Source: Zeus faber (taxonomy: Eukaryota > Chordata > Actinopteri > Zeiformes > Zeidae). Taken from it: 64,000 nucleotides of DNA. Position 1 is the stretch's first letter. Each line of letters starts with the position of its first letter. The notes beneath the pieces are model-generated. The model was not told the origin of the DNA, did no database searches, and saw nothing but the letters and a program-made list of their open reading frames with translations. Shown piece after piece: positions 10,545-20,090 of the stretch. The DNA is taken from NCBI GenBank assembly GCA_960531495.1, contig OY482849.1:2055479-2119478 (forward strand), written 5' to 3'. Both the position numbers and the translations under genes were made by a program.

Positions 10545-10812
10545 TCTACCCCGCAGCCGAACAGACGGCCCATGACCTACAGGAGCCTACAGAGCAGCTG
10601 AGAACCCGCAGAGCAACTACACGCATGACCCCAAGGTGCACAAACCAGTCCCAGAAAGCACAAAATGGTCCTACATCCCTGAAGCGCACACTTACAACCC
10701 ACCCCATAATGTGCAGTACAACATGCGCCCAATAGTGCAGAACCTGGGCCACAGGTGCCAGGGACAGACCATGGGCCCCAAGCTGGGCCCCGCGGCAAAA
10801 AAAAAAGAAAAA
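10545..10812 (-). mobile_element. L1/Tx1-like LINE 3'-UTR fragment
   Basis: The G-rich (minus-strand sense) block matches the L1-A 3' region at 24105-24365 by eye. Shared words on the plus strand are ACCAGTCCCAG, CTACA(T/C)CCC, GCACAC(T/A)(T/A)ACAACCCACCCC and GTGCAG. It ends in an A-rich run at 10797-10812. It is a short fragment with no coding capacity. The open frames on the minus strand in this GC-rich stretch are incidental. Confidence 0.6.
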
Positions 10813-11140
10813 TAACACAATATTTTCTTAAAAGCTTTTAAGGTCTCTCTGAATGTTACCAGTGGACTGTTTTTTAAGAGAAGATTTCTGAGATGCTTCT
10901 AGCACAATGAATAATTCACCTAATGCCAGTATTTTATTCTAAATGTATTTATTTTCATTGCAACACTGACTTCCTAGCTCTGACATTCACAACACAACAT
11001 CCATTTTTTTCCTTCTGCTAATCGTTTCATCCTTCTTCTGATCGGTTGTCCATTCTTTCTTCCTTTCTTATTCAAGAGAGCAACACTCTTGCAGAGCAAC
11101 AGTTGCTCCTTTCTTCTTCCTTTTCTTCCTTTCTTTCCTT
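10813..11140. other. Unassigned sequence
   Basis: AT-rich DNA with a TTCTT-rich end. No feature is recognised. Confidence 0.5.
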
Positions 11141-11162
11141 TTGAGACACTCACACAGGCCCC

Positions 11163-11345
11163 ACTGCCTTACTGTACTGTGTGTAGCATACTGTACTGCA
11201 TACTGCATCACTGTTCTGGGTTACTGTATACTTATTATTATTACATACTGTATTGCTCTTCTGTTCTGTACTGTATTGCTGTGTCATACTGTATACTGTA
11301 CTGTATATCTCCATACACACTATATTCACATGCACTTTACTGCAC
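11163..11345. repeat. Degenerate TACTG/ACTGTA repeat
   Basis: The words TACTGTA, ACTGTACTG and TACTGCA recur about a dozen times in 180 bp with variable spacing. It is a degenerate simple repeat next to the LINE tail. Confidence 0.7.
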
Positions 11346-11349
11346 ATAT

Positions 11350-11668
11350 CTGTATATACAAATAGCCTGTCCCATATACATAACGCTATTTCCTTCTATT
11401 TTGTACACCCACTTTGTATTATCTTTTTGAGTCTTATTTTATTTTTTTATTTTGTATTATTTATATTTTTCTATTCACTAACTGCATTACGTTTTAGGAA
11501 TCAAGTTAGTTTCAGTAAGATAGCTAGGCAGGAATTAGGTTAGCTATTATGTTCTGTTTAGAACTTATTGTGCATAATCTCCAGGTGTGGTGCAAAGACA
11601 TTTTATATATGCATATATGTATGAATGTTTGTATATGTATGTGACAAATAAACCTCTTGAATCTTTAA
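11350..11668 (+). mobile_element. LINE 3' tail, copy 1 (same family as 18078-18386)
   Basis: Shared with the second copy: CTGTATATACA, CCATATACATAA, a (T)ATTTTATTT-rich tract, TTACGTTTT(A/G)GGAATCA, a TAATC(T/A)CC block, ATATATGTATGAA and GTATATGTATGTGAC(A/G)AATAAACCTCTTG. The AATAAACCTCTTGAATCTT terminus is typical of LINE or LINE-mobilised 3' ends. No coding sequence is attached. Confidence 0.7.
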
Positions 11669-11671
11669 TCT

Positions 11672-12815
11672 ATTCCTTCTGCCATTGCTTTTTCCTTCTA
11701 CTCCTAAATTACTTCCTTCATTTGTCATTTATTTCCTTCTTTGCTTCCTTCCATCATTATTCCCTTGACCAATGTTTGTTCCCTCTTTTGTTCCTCACTT
11801 CCACCCTTCTTTCCTTTCTTCCTTCATTCCTTTGTCACTTGTATCCCTCCCTTCTTATTTGTTCTGCCATTCCTTCATTCCTTCTGTTCCTACCTTCTTT
11901 GCTTCCTACTGTCCCTTCCTTCATTCCTTCCCACATTGTTTCCTTCCTCTCTCCAAATATTTGTTCCTTATTCCTTTTGCCAATCCTTTGTTCCTTCTTT
12001 ACGTCCTCACTTCCCCCCTACCATCCTTTCATCCCTTGTCATTTCTGTCCTTCCTTTCTTATTCCTTCTGCCATTCCTTTGTTCCTAACTTCTTCCCTTC
12101 CTTCATTTGTTCTTTCTGTCCTATTTTTGTTCCTTTATCCATCCTTTGTCCCTTCTTTTCCTTTTTTCCTTATTGCTTCTGCCATTCCTTTTGTTCTTCC
12201 TTACTTCCTCCTCTTTCATTCCTTCCCACATTGATTACTTTCATTCTCCCCCTTTCCTTCATCCAAACCTTTGTTCCCCCTTTCTTCCTTATTCCTCCTA
12301 CCAATCCTTCTTTCTGCTCTTCCTACCTTCTCTCCTTTTATCCTTCCTCCATTCCTTCACCACTTCTTTCCTCTTGCTTATTCCTTCTGTCGTTTCCTTG
12401 TTCCTTACTGCCTCCCTTCCTTCCCACATTGATTCTTCCTTCATTCGAGCCAATGTCCCTTTCTTTCATATTCCTTCTGCCAATCCTTTTTTTCTTTTTT
12501 TTCCTCACTTCCTCCCTTTCTTCCTTCTGTCCTTCCTTTCTCCAATCCTTTGTCACTTAATTCCTTCCTTTCTTATTCCTTCTGCCAATAATGTGTTCCT
12601 TCTGTTCCCACCTTCCCTCCTTCATTTGTTCTTTCTGTTTCCCTTTCCTTCCATACTTTGTCCCTTGTTTACTTTCTTACTTATTTCTTCTGCCTTTCCG
12701 CTTTGTTCCTTCTGTTCCTCCTTCCCTACTTCCACAATTGTTTCTTTCCTTCCCACATTGATTCCTTCCATCATTCCTTCCTTCCTTCCTTCCATTCTCT
12801 CTCTTCTCATTACTT
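11672..12815 (+). repeat. 1.1-kb polypyrimidine tract with ~100-bp higher-order period
   Basis: The tract is almost pure C/T on the plus strand, built from TTCC/CCTT words. The landmark TTCTGCCA or a close variant recurs at about 11675, 11862, 11976, 12066, 12177, 12297, 12385, 12475, 12580 and 12687. Spacings are 88-120 bp, with one double gap. Each landmark is usually followed by TTCC..TTGTTCC and, later, CCTTCCCACATTG. It is therefore a degenerate minisatellite array of about ten units rather than simple (TTCC)n. Long plus-strand Ser/Leu/Phe-rich frames and minus-strand Lys/Glu/Gly-rich frames are consequences of composition. Confidence 0.85.
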
Positions 12816-13970
12816 TTCCCTTGGAAGTGGTTCCACCCTGCTCTCCCACCCATGAAGGCCCCTTGCCGCCCCACAGACCTTTCCCAGTGGCTGAGCTCCT
12901 TTAGAGGGACCAGGCCATTTGGACACCCAGTACTGCCCACTGAATAGACATTGTGTCAGCGATCTGTGGTTGCTAGGAGAGGCTGCATCGGGCTCCAATG
13001 CGCTGACAAGGCCCTTACTGTCTTTAGTCACCCCCCCAAGCCACCCTATACGCCAAAGGAGGGATGGTGTATTGGGTGGGCTTTTTTTTGGGAGGGATGG
13101 CGTCAATGCTGTTTATTCCAGTGTTTGTATAAGTGTTTATGCATGTGTGTATGCTGGACCCTGGGCACACACACACGGCTTACTGGATTAAAAAAGAGTC
13201 ACTTTAATGAATGAGGTTTTTTTCTGGTCTTTTGGATCACAATCCTGTTCCTCTTTGCTTAATTTTCATGGTTTAGAATCTTACTCATGGGATGTTAGAC
13301 ACATTTTAGAATACTTTTTAGCCTCACAAAAGCGCCATCATCTATATAAGATAAAATGTCAGGATCAATATTTCACAAGACCCCTTTGTTTTGATTTGGC
13401 CACATGCCTTTGTTTATACATGTGAAAGAGAGCTCAAAAGCCTGATAAGCTCACGAAAAGTCAAAATATTTTCACCCGTGTCTAGAGAAATGGACTGAAC
13501 AAATGGATGGACCGGGCTAAAATTACAATAGCGCAAGAGAGTTTCACTATGTACTCAGTACAGGCCACAAAGGCAAAAGAGAAGTTAAATGTTAAGTTAA
13601 TGATGTTAAATGATGAAAGTCAGTGATTGTGCCTTTAAATTTGCAATGGGGCTTCTGTGACTTTGAAACTATATCTAAATTGTCAACACAGTTTGCCTCG
13701 CACAATTTAGAACATTGTGATCCTTTATGAATGTTAACCTCTTTCGCTTAAGATTGGAAATAATAGATCTTATTCTTTTGTTCTTTACTGGCCTGGATTT
13801 GTGTGTATGAGATTATTCAGATGGCTTTAAGGAGATGTAGTAGATGGTAGCTGAAGATGCCTTCAACTTCCTAACTAAAAACAAATTCTAGGGAACAGTA
13901 GTGAACAGTGAACAGGATACTTTTGATGCAGAATATAACGGTGTTAATTTAAGAATGAAATATATCTAAA
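12816..13970. other. Unassigned sequence
   Basis: The 12830-13100 segment is GC-richer, with open frames of 87-98 codons on both strands but no recognisable domain. A short CA run is at 13166-13177. From 13200 the DNA is AT-rich. No gene or RNA is supported. Confidence 0.45.
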
Positions 13971-14023
13971 TATATAGTATATATATATATATATCTATAT
14001 ATATATATATTTTTTTTTTTTTG
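13971..14023. repeat. (TA)n microsatellite with T run
   Basis: TATATATA runs interrupted by CTATA, followed by a 14-base T run. It is a likely hairpin-forming AT repeat. Confidence 0.95.
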
Positions 14024-14120
14024 TTTGTTTTGGTAATTTGGTTAAAAACAAGTATTGTCTTTCAACTCAGTTTATTGTTTGACAATGATTCTTTGTGGCC
14101 TACATCCTATGGTGCATAAT

Positions 14121-14498
14121 ATTAACCTTTCCAGCTTTCGTGGCTCCAAACCGTAGTTGGGAGACCTCTGGTGTTGTGCTAGTCTATTTTAGCTTAGCCT
14201 GGCTCATAGCTGGTAACAAGATTTTTACTAAGAGTAAAAACATACTCACTCCGTAACGTCACCTGCACAGGTTACCCACAAGGCCACCTTCTTAAAGGCG
14301 TAAGACCTGGTGTGGTAGTTTCGCCAACCACACGCCACTCAAGTGACATGTTCAGGGACCTCCGGCACAGAGACACAGAAGACAGGGGTTTTAAACACCA
14401 GTTTATTGTTGAGAGTGGGCCAGCTGGAATTAGCCCAGGAGCAGATAGCATGTGTAATGACATCCCACACCATCCCTACACCACACTTGGTTTGTAAC
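14121..14498 (-). repeat. LTR-B 3' LTR, split by a solo LTR
   Basis: LTR-B sequence occupies 14121-14305 and resumes at 14486-14498, where the minus strand starts TGTTACAAACCAAG after a purine tract. The intervening 175 bp belong to a different LTR family. Removing that insertion in comparison, its length agrees with the 305-bp 5' LTR only if this copy carries deletions. It is about 200 bp. Confidence 0.65.
14311..14485 (-). mobile_element. Solo LTR, family A, copy 1
   Basis: Minus-strand sequence starts TGTGGTGTAGGGATGG and ends GAAACTACCACA (TG...CA), with AATAAACTGGTGTT near its middle. CCTGG (14306-14310) and CTTGG (14486-14490) flank it, a plausible 5-bp target duplication with one mismatch. 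It matches 40764-41100 in words such as ATCTGCTCCTGG, AAACTGGTGTT, CTGTGTCTCTGTGCC and GAGGTCCCTGAA. It is shorter than copy 2, so it has lost its U3 part. Confidence 0.65.
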
Positions 14499-15337
14499 AC
14501 TACCCCCACTTGGAATGATTTAACCCTTAACATTAATCCAACATTGTTACCTACATTGATGAAGGAAAACACAAAACATTATATAATGGAACATTTCTCA
14601 CATTAGTTCCTATTTCCCACAGCACTTGAATAGGTCCTCCCTTAGTGGAAGGCAACTTAGAGGAGGAACAATGTCCACAAAATGTCCATGCGTGCATACT
14701 GCATGTCCTTCTCAAAGAAATGTAACAAAATGGCCACACACTAGCAAGCTGAAAAGAGGGTTATTTTGTTTATAGAGCCGTGTAACCAAAAACAGGTATG
14801 ACAGTACTATTAAACACAGGAAAAAATAGGGTTTGACACTGGGAAACAGATGAAATAATTCACTTTTCCTTATTTTCTCGCATGAGATCTCAACACTTGT
14901 TTATGTGTAGAGGGTGTTAGAATAAAAACTTGCAGCCAGTGTCTGCATTATTCATTACCAAACCATCACATCAACATCTAAACTTGGCCTGTGCATTTAT
15001 CAGTGTACTTCTCAGTGAACACCAGAACAGTGTTTGTCCCAACTTCACTAATACAACTGTGGAACTTTTTTTTTCCCTCTTTTTCTTCTCCTCTGAGAAG
15101 GGCAGCAATCCGTCTACATCCTGACTCAGGTGAAGTTCTTTCAGTTTTTGCAGTGCTCAGTGACTAAACCAGTCACCAAACACGTCTGGTGGTCTGCAGA
15201 CCCTCTGGGGTCCCCCAAGTGGTGTGAAGGTCAAAGGAGGACACTGGACACTGGTCCCCAACCAGGATTCTCGGTGCCAACCTCATCCAGCTGAGGCCAG
15301 GCGGGACTGTTAGGAAGCTGGCTGCTGCTCGTTCAAC

Positions 15338-15870
15338 CTAGTGGCGAAGAGTAGGCCCTGGAGTAGGCCCCACAGCAGTATCCTCAGTCTCTGACAGAGT
15401 CCCACAAGTTGAGGGGGCCGACGTCCTGGTCAGCCAAGCTTTGATCTGAAACTGGTGGTGGCATTTCCAATGGTGCCCACGTGTCAGCACTCTGGAAAAC
15501 CCAGCCATTATCCTAGAATGGTAAGGCTTGAGCTTGTCATGATGGACCACTTTGACTTTTTCTTTCTGGCTCCTTTGGATATAGCATACAAAGTTGTACA
15601 GCAGGCCTACTACGAAGAAGGGACCCTCGTAGGGAGGCAAAAAACTTCCGTCCTTTCTTTTTCACTTTCCCAGGGTCAGTTATGGTGGTAACTGAGTCCA
15701 TGTTAGCTTGAACAGTCTCTCTCACATCCGCCAAAAACAGATTGTACTGATATTTGGGCCTATTACCTTGACATGCTTCTTGTTTCTGACGGTACCGGTA
15801 ACCTAATAAACTTGTGTGGTCCACTGCAGATTTATTTTTCTCGCCGAATAATGGGGTGCCTCTTGGCATC
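15338..15870 (-). pseudogene. LTR-B integrase C-terminal remnant
   Basis: Minus-strand frames carry 'KVKVVHHDKLKPYHSR' near 15505-15550, the characteristic end of a Gypsy/retroviral-type integrase C-terminal domain. It is preceded by 'FFVVGLLYNFVCYIQ' and, in a second overlapping frame (15869-15537), by 'NMDSVTTITDPGKVKKKG'. The two frames indicate at least one frameshift. No catalytic triad, RT or gag is left. An integrase tail of this type normally contacts DNA or chromatin. Function here is lost. Confidence 0.6.
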
Positions 15871-15883
15871 TCTTGCAGAATTA

Positions 15884-15902
15884 ATCCAGGATGAGCCCCC
15901 AG
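15884..15902 (-). other. LTR-B primer-binding site (tRNA-Pro-like)
   Basis: Minus-strand TGGGGGCTCATCCTGGAT begins one base after the 5' LTR end (GGTAACA). It is the same primer class as the ERV at 27503-27520, although the LTRs are unrelated. Confidence 0.65.
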
Positions 15903-16207
15903 TGTTACCTTTCCAGCTTTTGTGGCTAAGCAGCTTTAGCTTATCCTGTCTCATACCTGGTTGTTTGTTACTAAATCCTAGTCTGGACCAACTCTGCATT
16001 GAAGAACTGGCACTTTATTTTGGTACAGCAGCAAACATAATGCATGGCCTCTCAGTGACGTTCTAAGCTCTTTTTTTGCTTACTAGGGTAACTTTTTCTC
16101 TTAGCATCCTGCTACTTACCATGGCTGCGGCTGAAAAAAACCTCACTCACTCCATTACATCACCCACAAGGCCACCTTCTTAAAGGGGCAAGGCTTGGGT
16201 TGTGACA
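15903..16207 (-). repeat. LTR-B 5' LTR
   Basis: 305 bp. The minus strand starts TGTCACAACCCAAG and ends GGTAACA. It contains AAAATAAAGTGCC (poly(A) signal) at about 16010-16020. Confidence 0.7.
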
Positions 16208-16584
16208 ATGAGAAACATCCCAAAAACAGTGAAAACACTTGAATCGCTATACAATGACCCATAGCGTGAGCCAAGTGCCACCCTGTCTTTTTCTGATGTA
16301 TTTGAAAACACATCCGAGCCTTTCTAAGAAGCAATAGCAGTGGCTCACCATGAGGGCGATAAGGAACAATGTCCGGGCTAATAACACTGCAGTCAAATCA
16401 GCTTAGCTGGAGTGAAAGTCCATATTAATGCCAAGGCTATTTAATCCCACACACTCAATGATGATTTAATTGGTAGAAACTCTGCGAAAGAGAAATAGGT
16501 CTGTAAGCAATTCATTTGTGTTCCCTGTAAAGGAGTTATGAAATATTGCATTTCCCCAAGTACACCTTTTGTGCTAAATATTCT
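16208..16584. other. Unassigned sequence
   Basis: No recognised feature between LTR-B and the L2-like LINE fragment. Confidence 0.5.
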
Positions 16585-17718
16585 TCCATATTCTTGGATT
16601 TAAAGAAAGCTTTTGACACTGTGGATCATGGTGTTCTACTTGCAAAACTTTCATTGTTCCACTTCTAATGCTATTAAATAGATGCAATCCTATCTGGAAG
16701 GCAGAGCACAGAGACTCAAGATAAATGGTGAACTGTCATTAGCCCTTAGCTGTGATATCAGTGTACCTCAGAGATCAATTCTGGGGCCCCTGTTGTTTAT
16801 AGCTTTACATAAATCAATTCCCATTTTATGGAATGAGTCAGTGATTCAAATGTATGCAGATGATACTGTCATTTATGTACATGCAACGACCTAACAGCGA
16901 GCTGCATGTAAGCTCACGGCCCTGATGTTACATAGTGGCTTAATAGCTTCTGTCTTCACTTAAACATAAAAAAACTGTTTGTATGTTCTTCACTAAGAGG
17001 TCAACAGATAATCTCACACCCAATGTTTATGTTTGAGGAGAAAAGCTAACAGTGGTACCTGATTTCAAATATCTTGGTGTAAGCATTGATCCTAATCGTA
17101 CATTTAAAAAAAAATGAAGATGGTAACAAATGTAGGAAAGTTCAACTTCAAATTTCCATCATATGAGAAACTGTCTAACTACTAAGGCAACAACACTGTA
17201 CTGTATTTCAATGCTATGACCATGTCATATTTGTCATACTGTTTAACTAGCTGGGCTACGAGGCACCTGTAATTTACTGAGCTGGGACAATCTTGTGAAA
17301 TTTACAGACGCTTGTCTTGTATATAAGAGTCTGCATGGCTTTGCTACTCTGCCCCATAGTGCTTTTGTAAAGAACAAAACAACACATATCGTTCACTAAA
17401 AATGAATTTAAAATCATGTTTAAAACACAACCTTTTAAAACACAAGTGTGTGACCATACTCTGTAACTTCTCCAAATAACCTGAAGTGTGCTTTGTTTTA
17501 TGTATTGTTGTCTTGGACTTAAAGTATTTTATTTGTTCTTATGAAGTGTGCGCCGCTACATGTACAGTATTGCTGTTCCTGTTTTAATGTAATCGATGTG
17601 TCTTTTGTAGCTGTCATTATACCTGCTCAGGGTCAGCAGTGGCACATTTACGGAAATGTCTATTAATGTGCACTCTCCCTGTAACTTTAAACTGTAAAAA
17701 TAAATAAATAAATACATG
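16585..17718 (+). pseudogene. L2/CR1-like LINE reverse transcriptase remnant
   Basis: Readable pieces in order are 'LDLKKAFDTVDHGVLLAKL' (16597-16655), 'VPQRSILGPLLF' in a frame starting 16682, 'QMYADDTVIYVHA' (about 16848-16890) and 'PDFKYLGVSIDPN' (about 17060-17100). These are the A, B, C (YADD) and E motifs of a non-LTR RT of the L2/Rex1-like type. The frame changes several times and there are stops, so this is dead. Downstream to 17718 the sequence decays into (AATA)n (AAATAAATAAATA at about 17700), a typical LINE tail. The 5' part, including endonuclease, is absent, as expected of 5'-truncated LINE copies. Confidence 0.8.
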
Positions 17719-18077
17719 TGCAATAAATGGAAGGCTTCGAAAGGCTGCTCTTCTCTTTAAAAAATTATTCATTTCACCTAGATAAATTCAATACACATAG
17801 TGTATACGTAGTAATACATAGTGATTATGGGTTATTATAATCAGCGCTTATGTAGCACCCATGTGAAATTTGACCTCCAAACATCAATATGCTGCCGTGT
17901 TCAAGTATTGCTGTAGGTAAAATAAATTCTATGGGAGGCTTTCAGCACAAAAACAAATGCGTGCAAAAAAGAAAAACTGGGGCTCCAAAACTTGAAGCAA
18001 GATATGCCAGTGAAGCAGGTTTTCAATTTAGTGACTGGCTGTCTGTCTCCAGATTGTGTCTATTTTGATGTCTTTGT
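17719..18077. other. Unassigned AT-rich sequence
   Basis: No feature is recognised between the L2-like fragment and the second LINE tail. Confidence 0.5.
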
Positions 18078-18386
18078 CTGTATCTGTATATACATAACTG
18101 CCTATTCCATATACATAAGCATGTTCCCTTTATCTATTCCATTTCATTTTATTTTATTTTATTTTATTGTATTTTATTTTATTCTATATATTATTATTTT
18201 ATTTTATTTTATTTTATTAAGTATTTGACTTACTGTATTACGTTTTGGGAATCAGTTAGTTGGTCTGTTAGAAAGAAATCTTTCCCTAGGACATATTGTG
18301 TGTAATCACCGGGTGCTTTGCATTTTATTTCACTGCATATATGTATGAAAGTATGTATATGTATGTGACGAATAAACCTCTTGGTT
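18078..18386 (+). mobile_element. LINE 3' tail, copy 2
   Basis: Same family as 11350-11668. It contains an ATTTT pentamer array at about 18140-18222 inside it and the terminal GTATATGTATGTGACGAATAA then ACCTCTTG. It is immediately followed by the CA microsatellite, which may have grown from the element's tail. Confidence 0.7.
18144..18222. repeat. (ATTTT)n
   Basis: ATTTT pentanucleotide array with two interruptions inside the LINE tail. Confidence 0.9.
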
Positions 18387-18410
18387 GTAGAAGTGACATC
18401 AACAATGCCC

Positions 18411-18426
18411 CCCCCACACGCACACA

Positions 18427-18508
<82 letters not shown>
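18411..18508. repeat. (CA)n microsatellite
   Basis: About 90 bp of nearly perfect CA dinucleotides, the longest perfect dinucleotide run in the window. Such tracts are prone to Z-DNA formation and length polymorphism. Confidence 0.98.
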
Positions 18509-18512
<4 letters not shown>

Positions 18513-19856
18513 CTGTGTTACTAATGTGTCGGACTGCCCATTTATTATTAAAGTTATGCAATGTTTTAATCCAACAACATTTACTGACTACCAACCAGCC
18601 ATGAAAATTGTCCTGCTGTGCTGTTTATCAAGTTGAAAATCTTGTCGCCTGTGTCTTATGCACGCAAATTCTAGAACAGTCAACAAACAAAAAACAAAAC
18701 AAACAAAAAACAATGATATATTATTAATTATCAAGGTTGAGTATAGTCAACTTTTCCCTTTTTTTGCAGTGTGGATATATGGTGGTCTCCTTCAGATTAA
18801 TGATCAACTAAGGGCCTGTACTGGAAAATCCAGTCCCACTGCACCTTTGCCTTTGATGTGCAGTTGAAAGGTTATCACAGGCAGAAACCCTGTCCTTCTG
18901 CCAAGTCTGTCAAGACAAGGCTTTTGAAGAATGGCTGTGTATTGAGTGTTGGGTATTGATTTCTCACAGAACATATTTGGTTTTTAGGATGTCACAATGG
19001 CCTGGCCACCTCATAACCTGGACAGTTGAACGCACAGTATCTAAGAGAAGAAAAGGGAAGGGTAGGTGAACAGGGCAGGTGAATGATTCCCTAAGGACAT
19101 AATAAATCGACATAAATCATTCTCCTTGTTGGTTTTGCCTGACTAACTTGTAAACAACAACTTGCTAGAGTTGTTGTTTACAAGTCAAGAGTTGGCGTGA
19201 GGTAGGCCTGACATCTAGTGGACGTCAGTGAGAATATATCTCCTATATACAATCAAATGTTCAGGCTCATGAATGGTGTTTGGGCTAAATTACAAGAAAA
19301 AAAACAAAACGATACCAAACAAAAATAATAACAACAATGGCACATTTTTCTTAGAGTTTGCAGTCTGTCCATTCCCAGCTAAACCCTCAGATGATGACAC
19401 ATGATTACTCGGTCTAGTACCTTGACATTTACAGTTTCTTAATGGAACTCTCATAAGGATGATGTGCAAGTTAAACCATGCTCTGTTCTCTCTAAAGGAC
19501 ACGCTCTAGTACCAATTACATTCTTCAGGGATGTTTCTTTGGGTTTGGGGTATATAAGTAAATGCTATACCTCTTGTGTGACCAAATGTTTGCATTTATA
19601 TTGACATTTGAGAAATGGAAATGGGAATAACCGCCTAAAATATATATAGAGAGCCTGTTTATAACAAAGGAACAAAGCTGGATTCCCTAACCCTATCCCC
19701 TGGGCCACACCATAAGGGACACATCAGCGTTGCAAAAGCGCTGCCATGTTAATCAATACGGAAGGTCACACCAAGTGGAAGCGTCATTGAAAAACAGCAG
19801 GCAAGAAAAACTGTGACATTATTAAGTATTTAAAATAAACTGATTTAGCTAAAATA
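18509..19856. other. Unassigned sequence with one perfect hairpin
   Basis: No gene is recognised. The only structured element is the hairpin at 19147-19184, listed separately. Confidence 0.5.
19147..19184. repeat. Perfect 16-bp inverted repeat
   Basis: CTTGTAAACAACAACT (19147-19162), a six-base spacer TGCTAG, then the exact complement (19169-19184). No further symmetry is seen outside it. Function unknown. Confidence 0.85.
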
Positions 19857-19857
19857 A

Positions 19858-20090
19858 TCTAGTCTTATTTCTTAGAGACCAAGCTCCCTCTCCATATCTA
19901 TCCCTCCGGGGGGTAGGTGGGCGGAGAGGGAGTGGAGGTCAGCCTAGACAGAAGGGGGAGTGGTGTGCCGCAGTCCACCGATCTCTGGACTCCACTTTTG
20001 CCCCAGAGGAGGAAACAGACTAAAAGCTGAGCCAGAAGAGGCAGAAGGTGTAAAAAAGTCTAGTCTTATTTCCTTAGGGATCAAGCACGG
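19858..20090. repeat. Direct-repeat-flanked GC-rich block
   Basis: TCTAGTCTTATTTCTTAGAG at about 19860 and TCTAGTCTTATTTCCTTAGG at about 20057 are near-identical, and both are followed by AC/ATCAAGC-type words. They flank about 170 bp of GC-richer DNA. This could be a duplication or degenerate terminal repeats of an unknown element. The minus-strand 91-codon frame at 19944-20219 has no recognised domain. Confidence 0.45.

Larger units (their letters stand above)
14121..16207 (-). mobile_element. LTR-B: minus-strand LTR retrotransposon remnant
   Basis: The two LTRs share AAGGCCACCTTCTTAAAGG, CTTTCCAGCTTT(C/T)GTGGCT, TTTAGCTTA(G/T)CCTG(G/T)CTCATA and ACTCACTCC on the plus strand. Read on the minus strand, the 5' LTR is 16207-15903. 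A primer site TGGGGGCTCATCCTGGAT follows at 15901-15884, matching a tRNA-Pro-type site at 16 of 18 positions as I recall it. A purine tract (AGTGGGGGTAG) lies at 14509-14499, just before the 3' LTR. Inside, only an integrase C-terminal fragment is readable, so most of gag-pol is gone. The 3' LTR is split by a solo LTR at 14311-14485. Confidence 0.75.

Noticed and set aside
11587..12904. Frames of 215-265 codons rich in Ser, Leu and Phe
   Set aside because: These are translations of the C/T-only repeat array; all three frames are open because the tract lacks the purines needed for stop codons.
18411..18508. CRISPR-like or satellite array
   Set aside because: Plain CA dinucleotide repeat without spacers; CRISPR arrays are not expected in a vertebrate genome.
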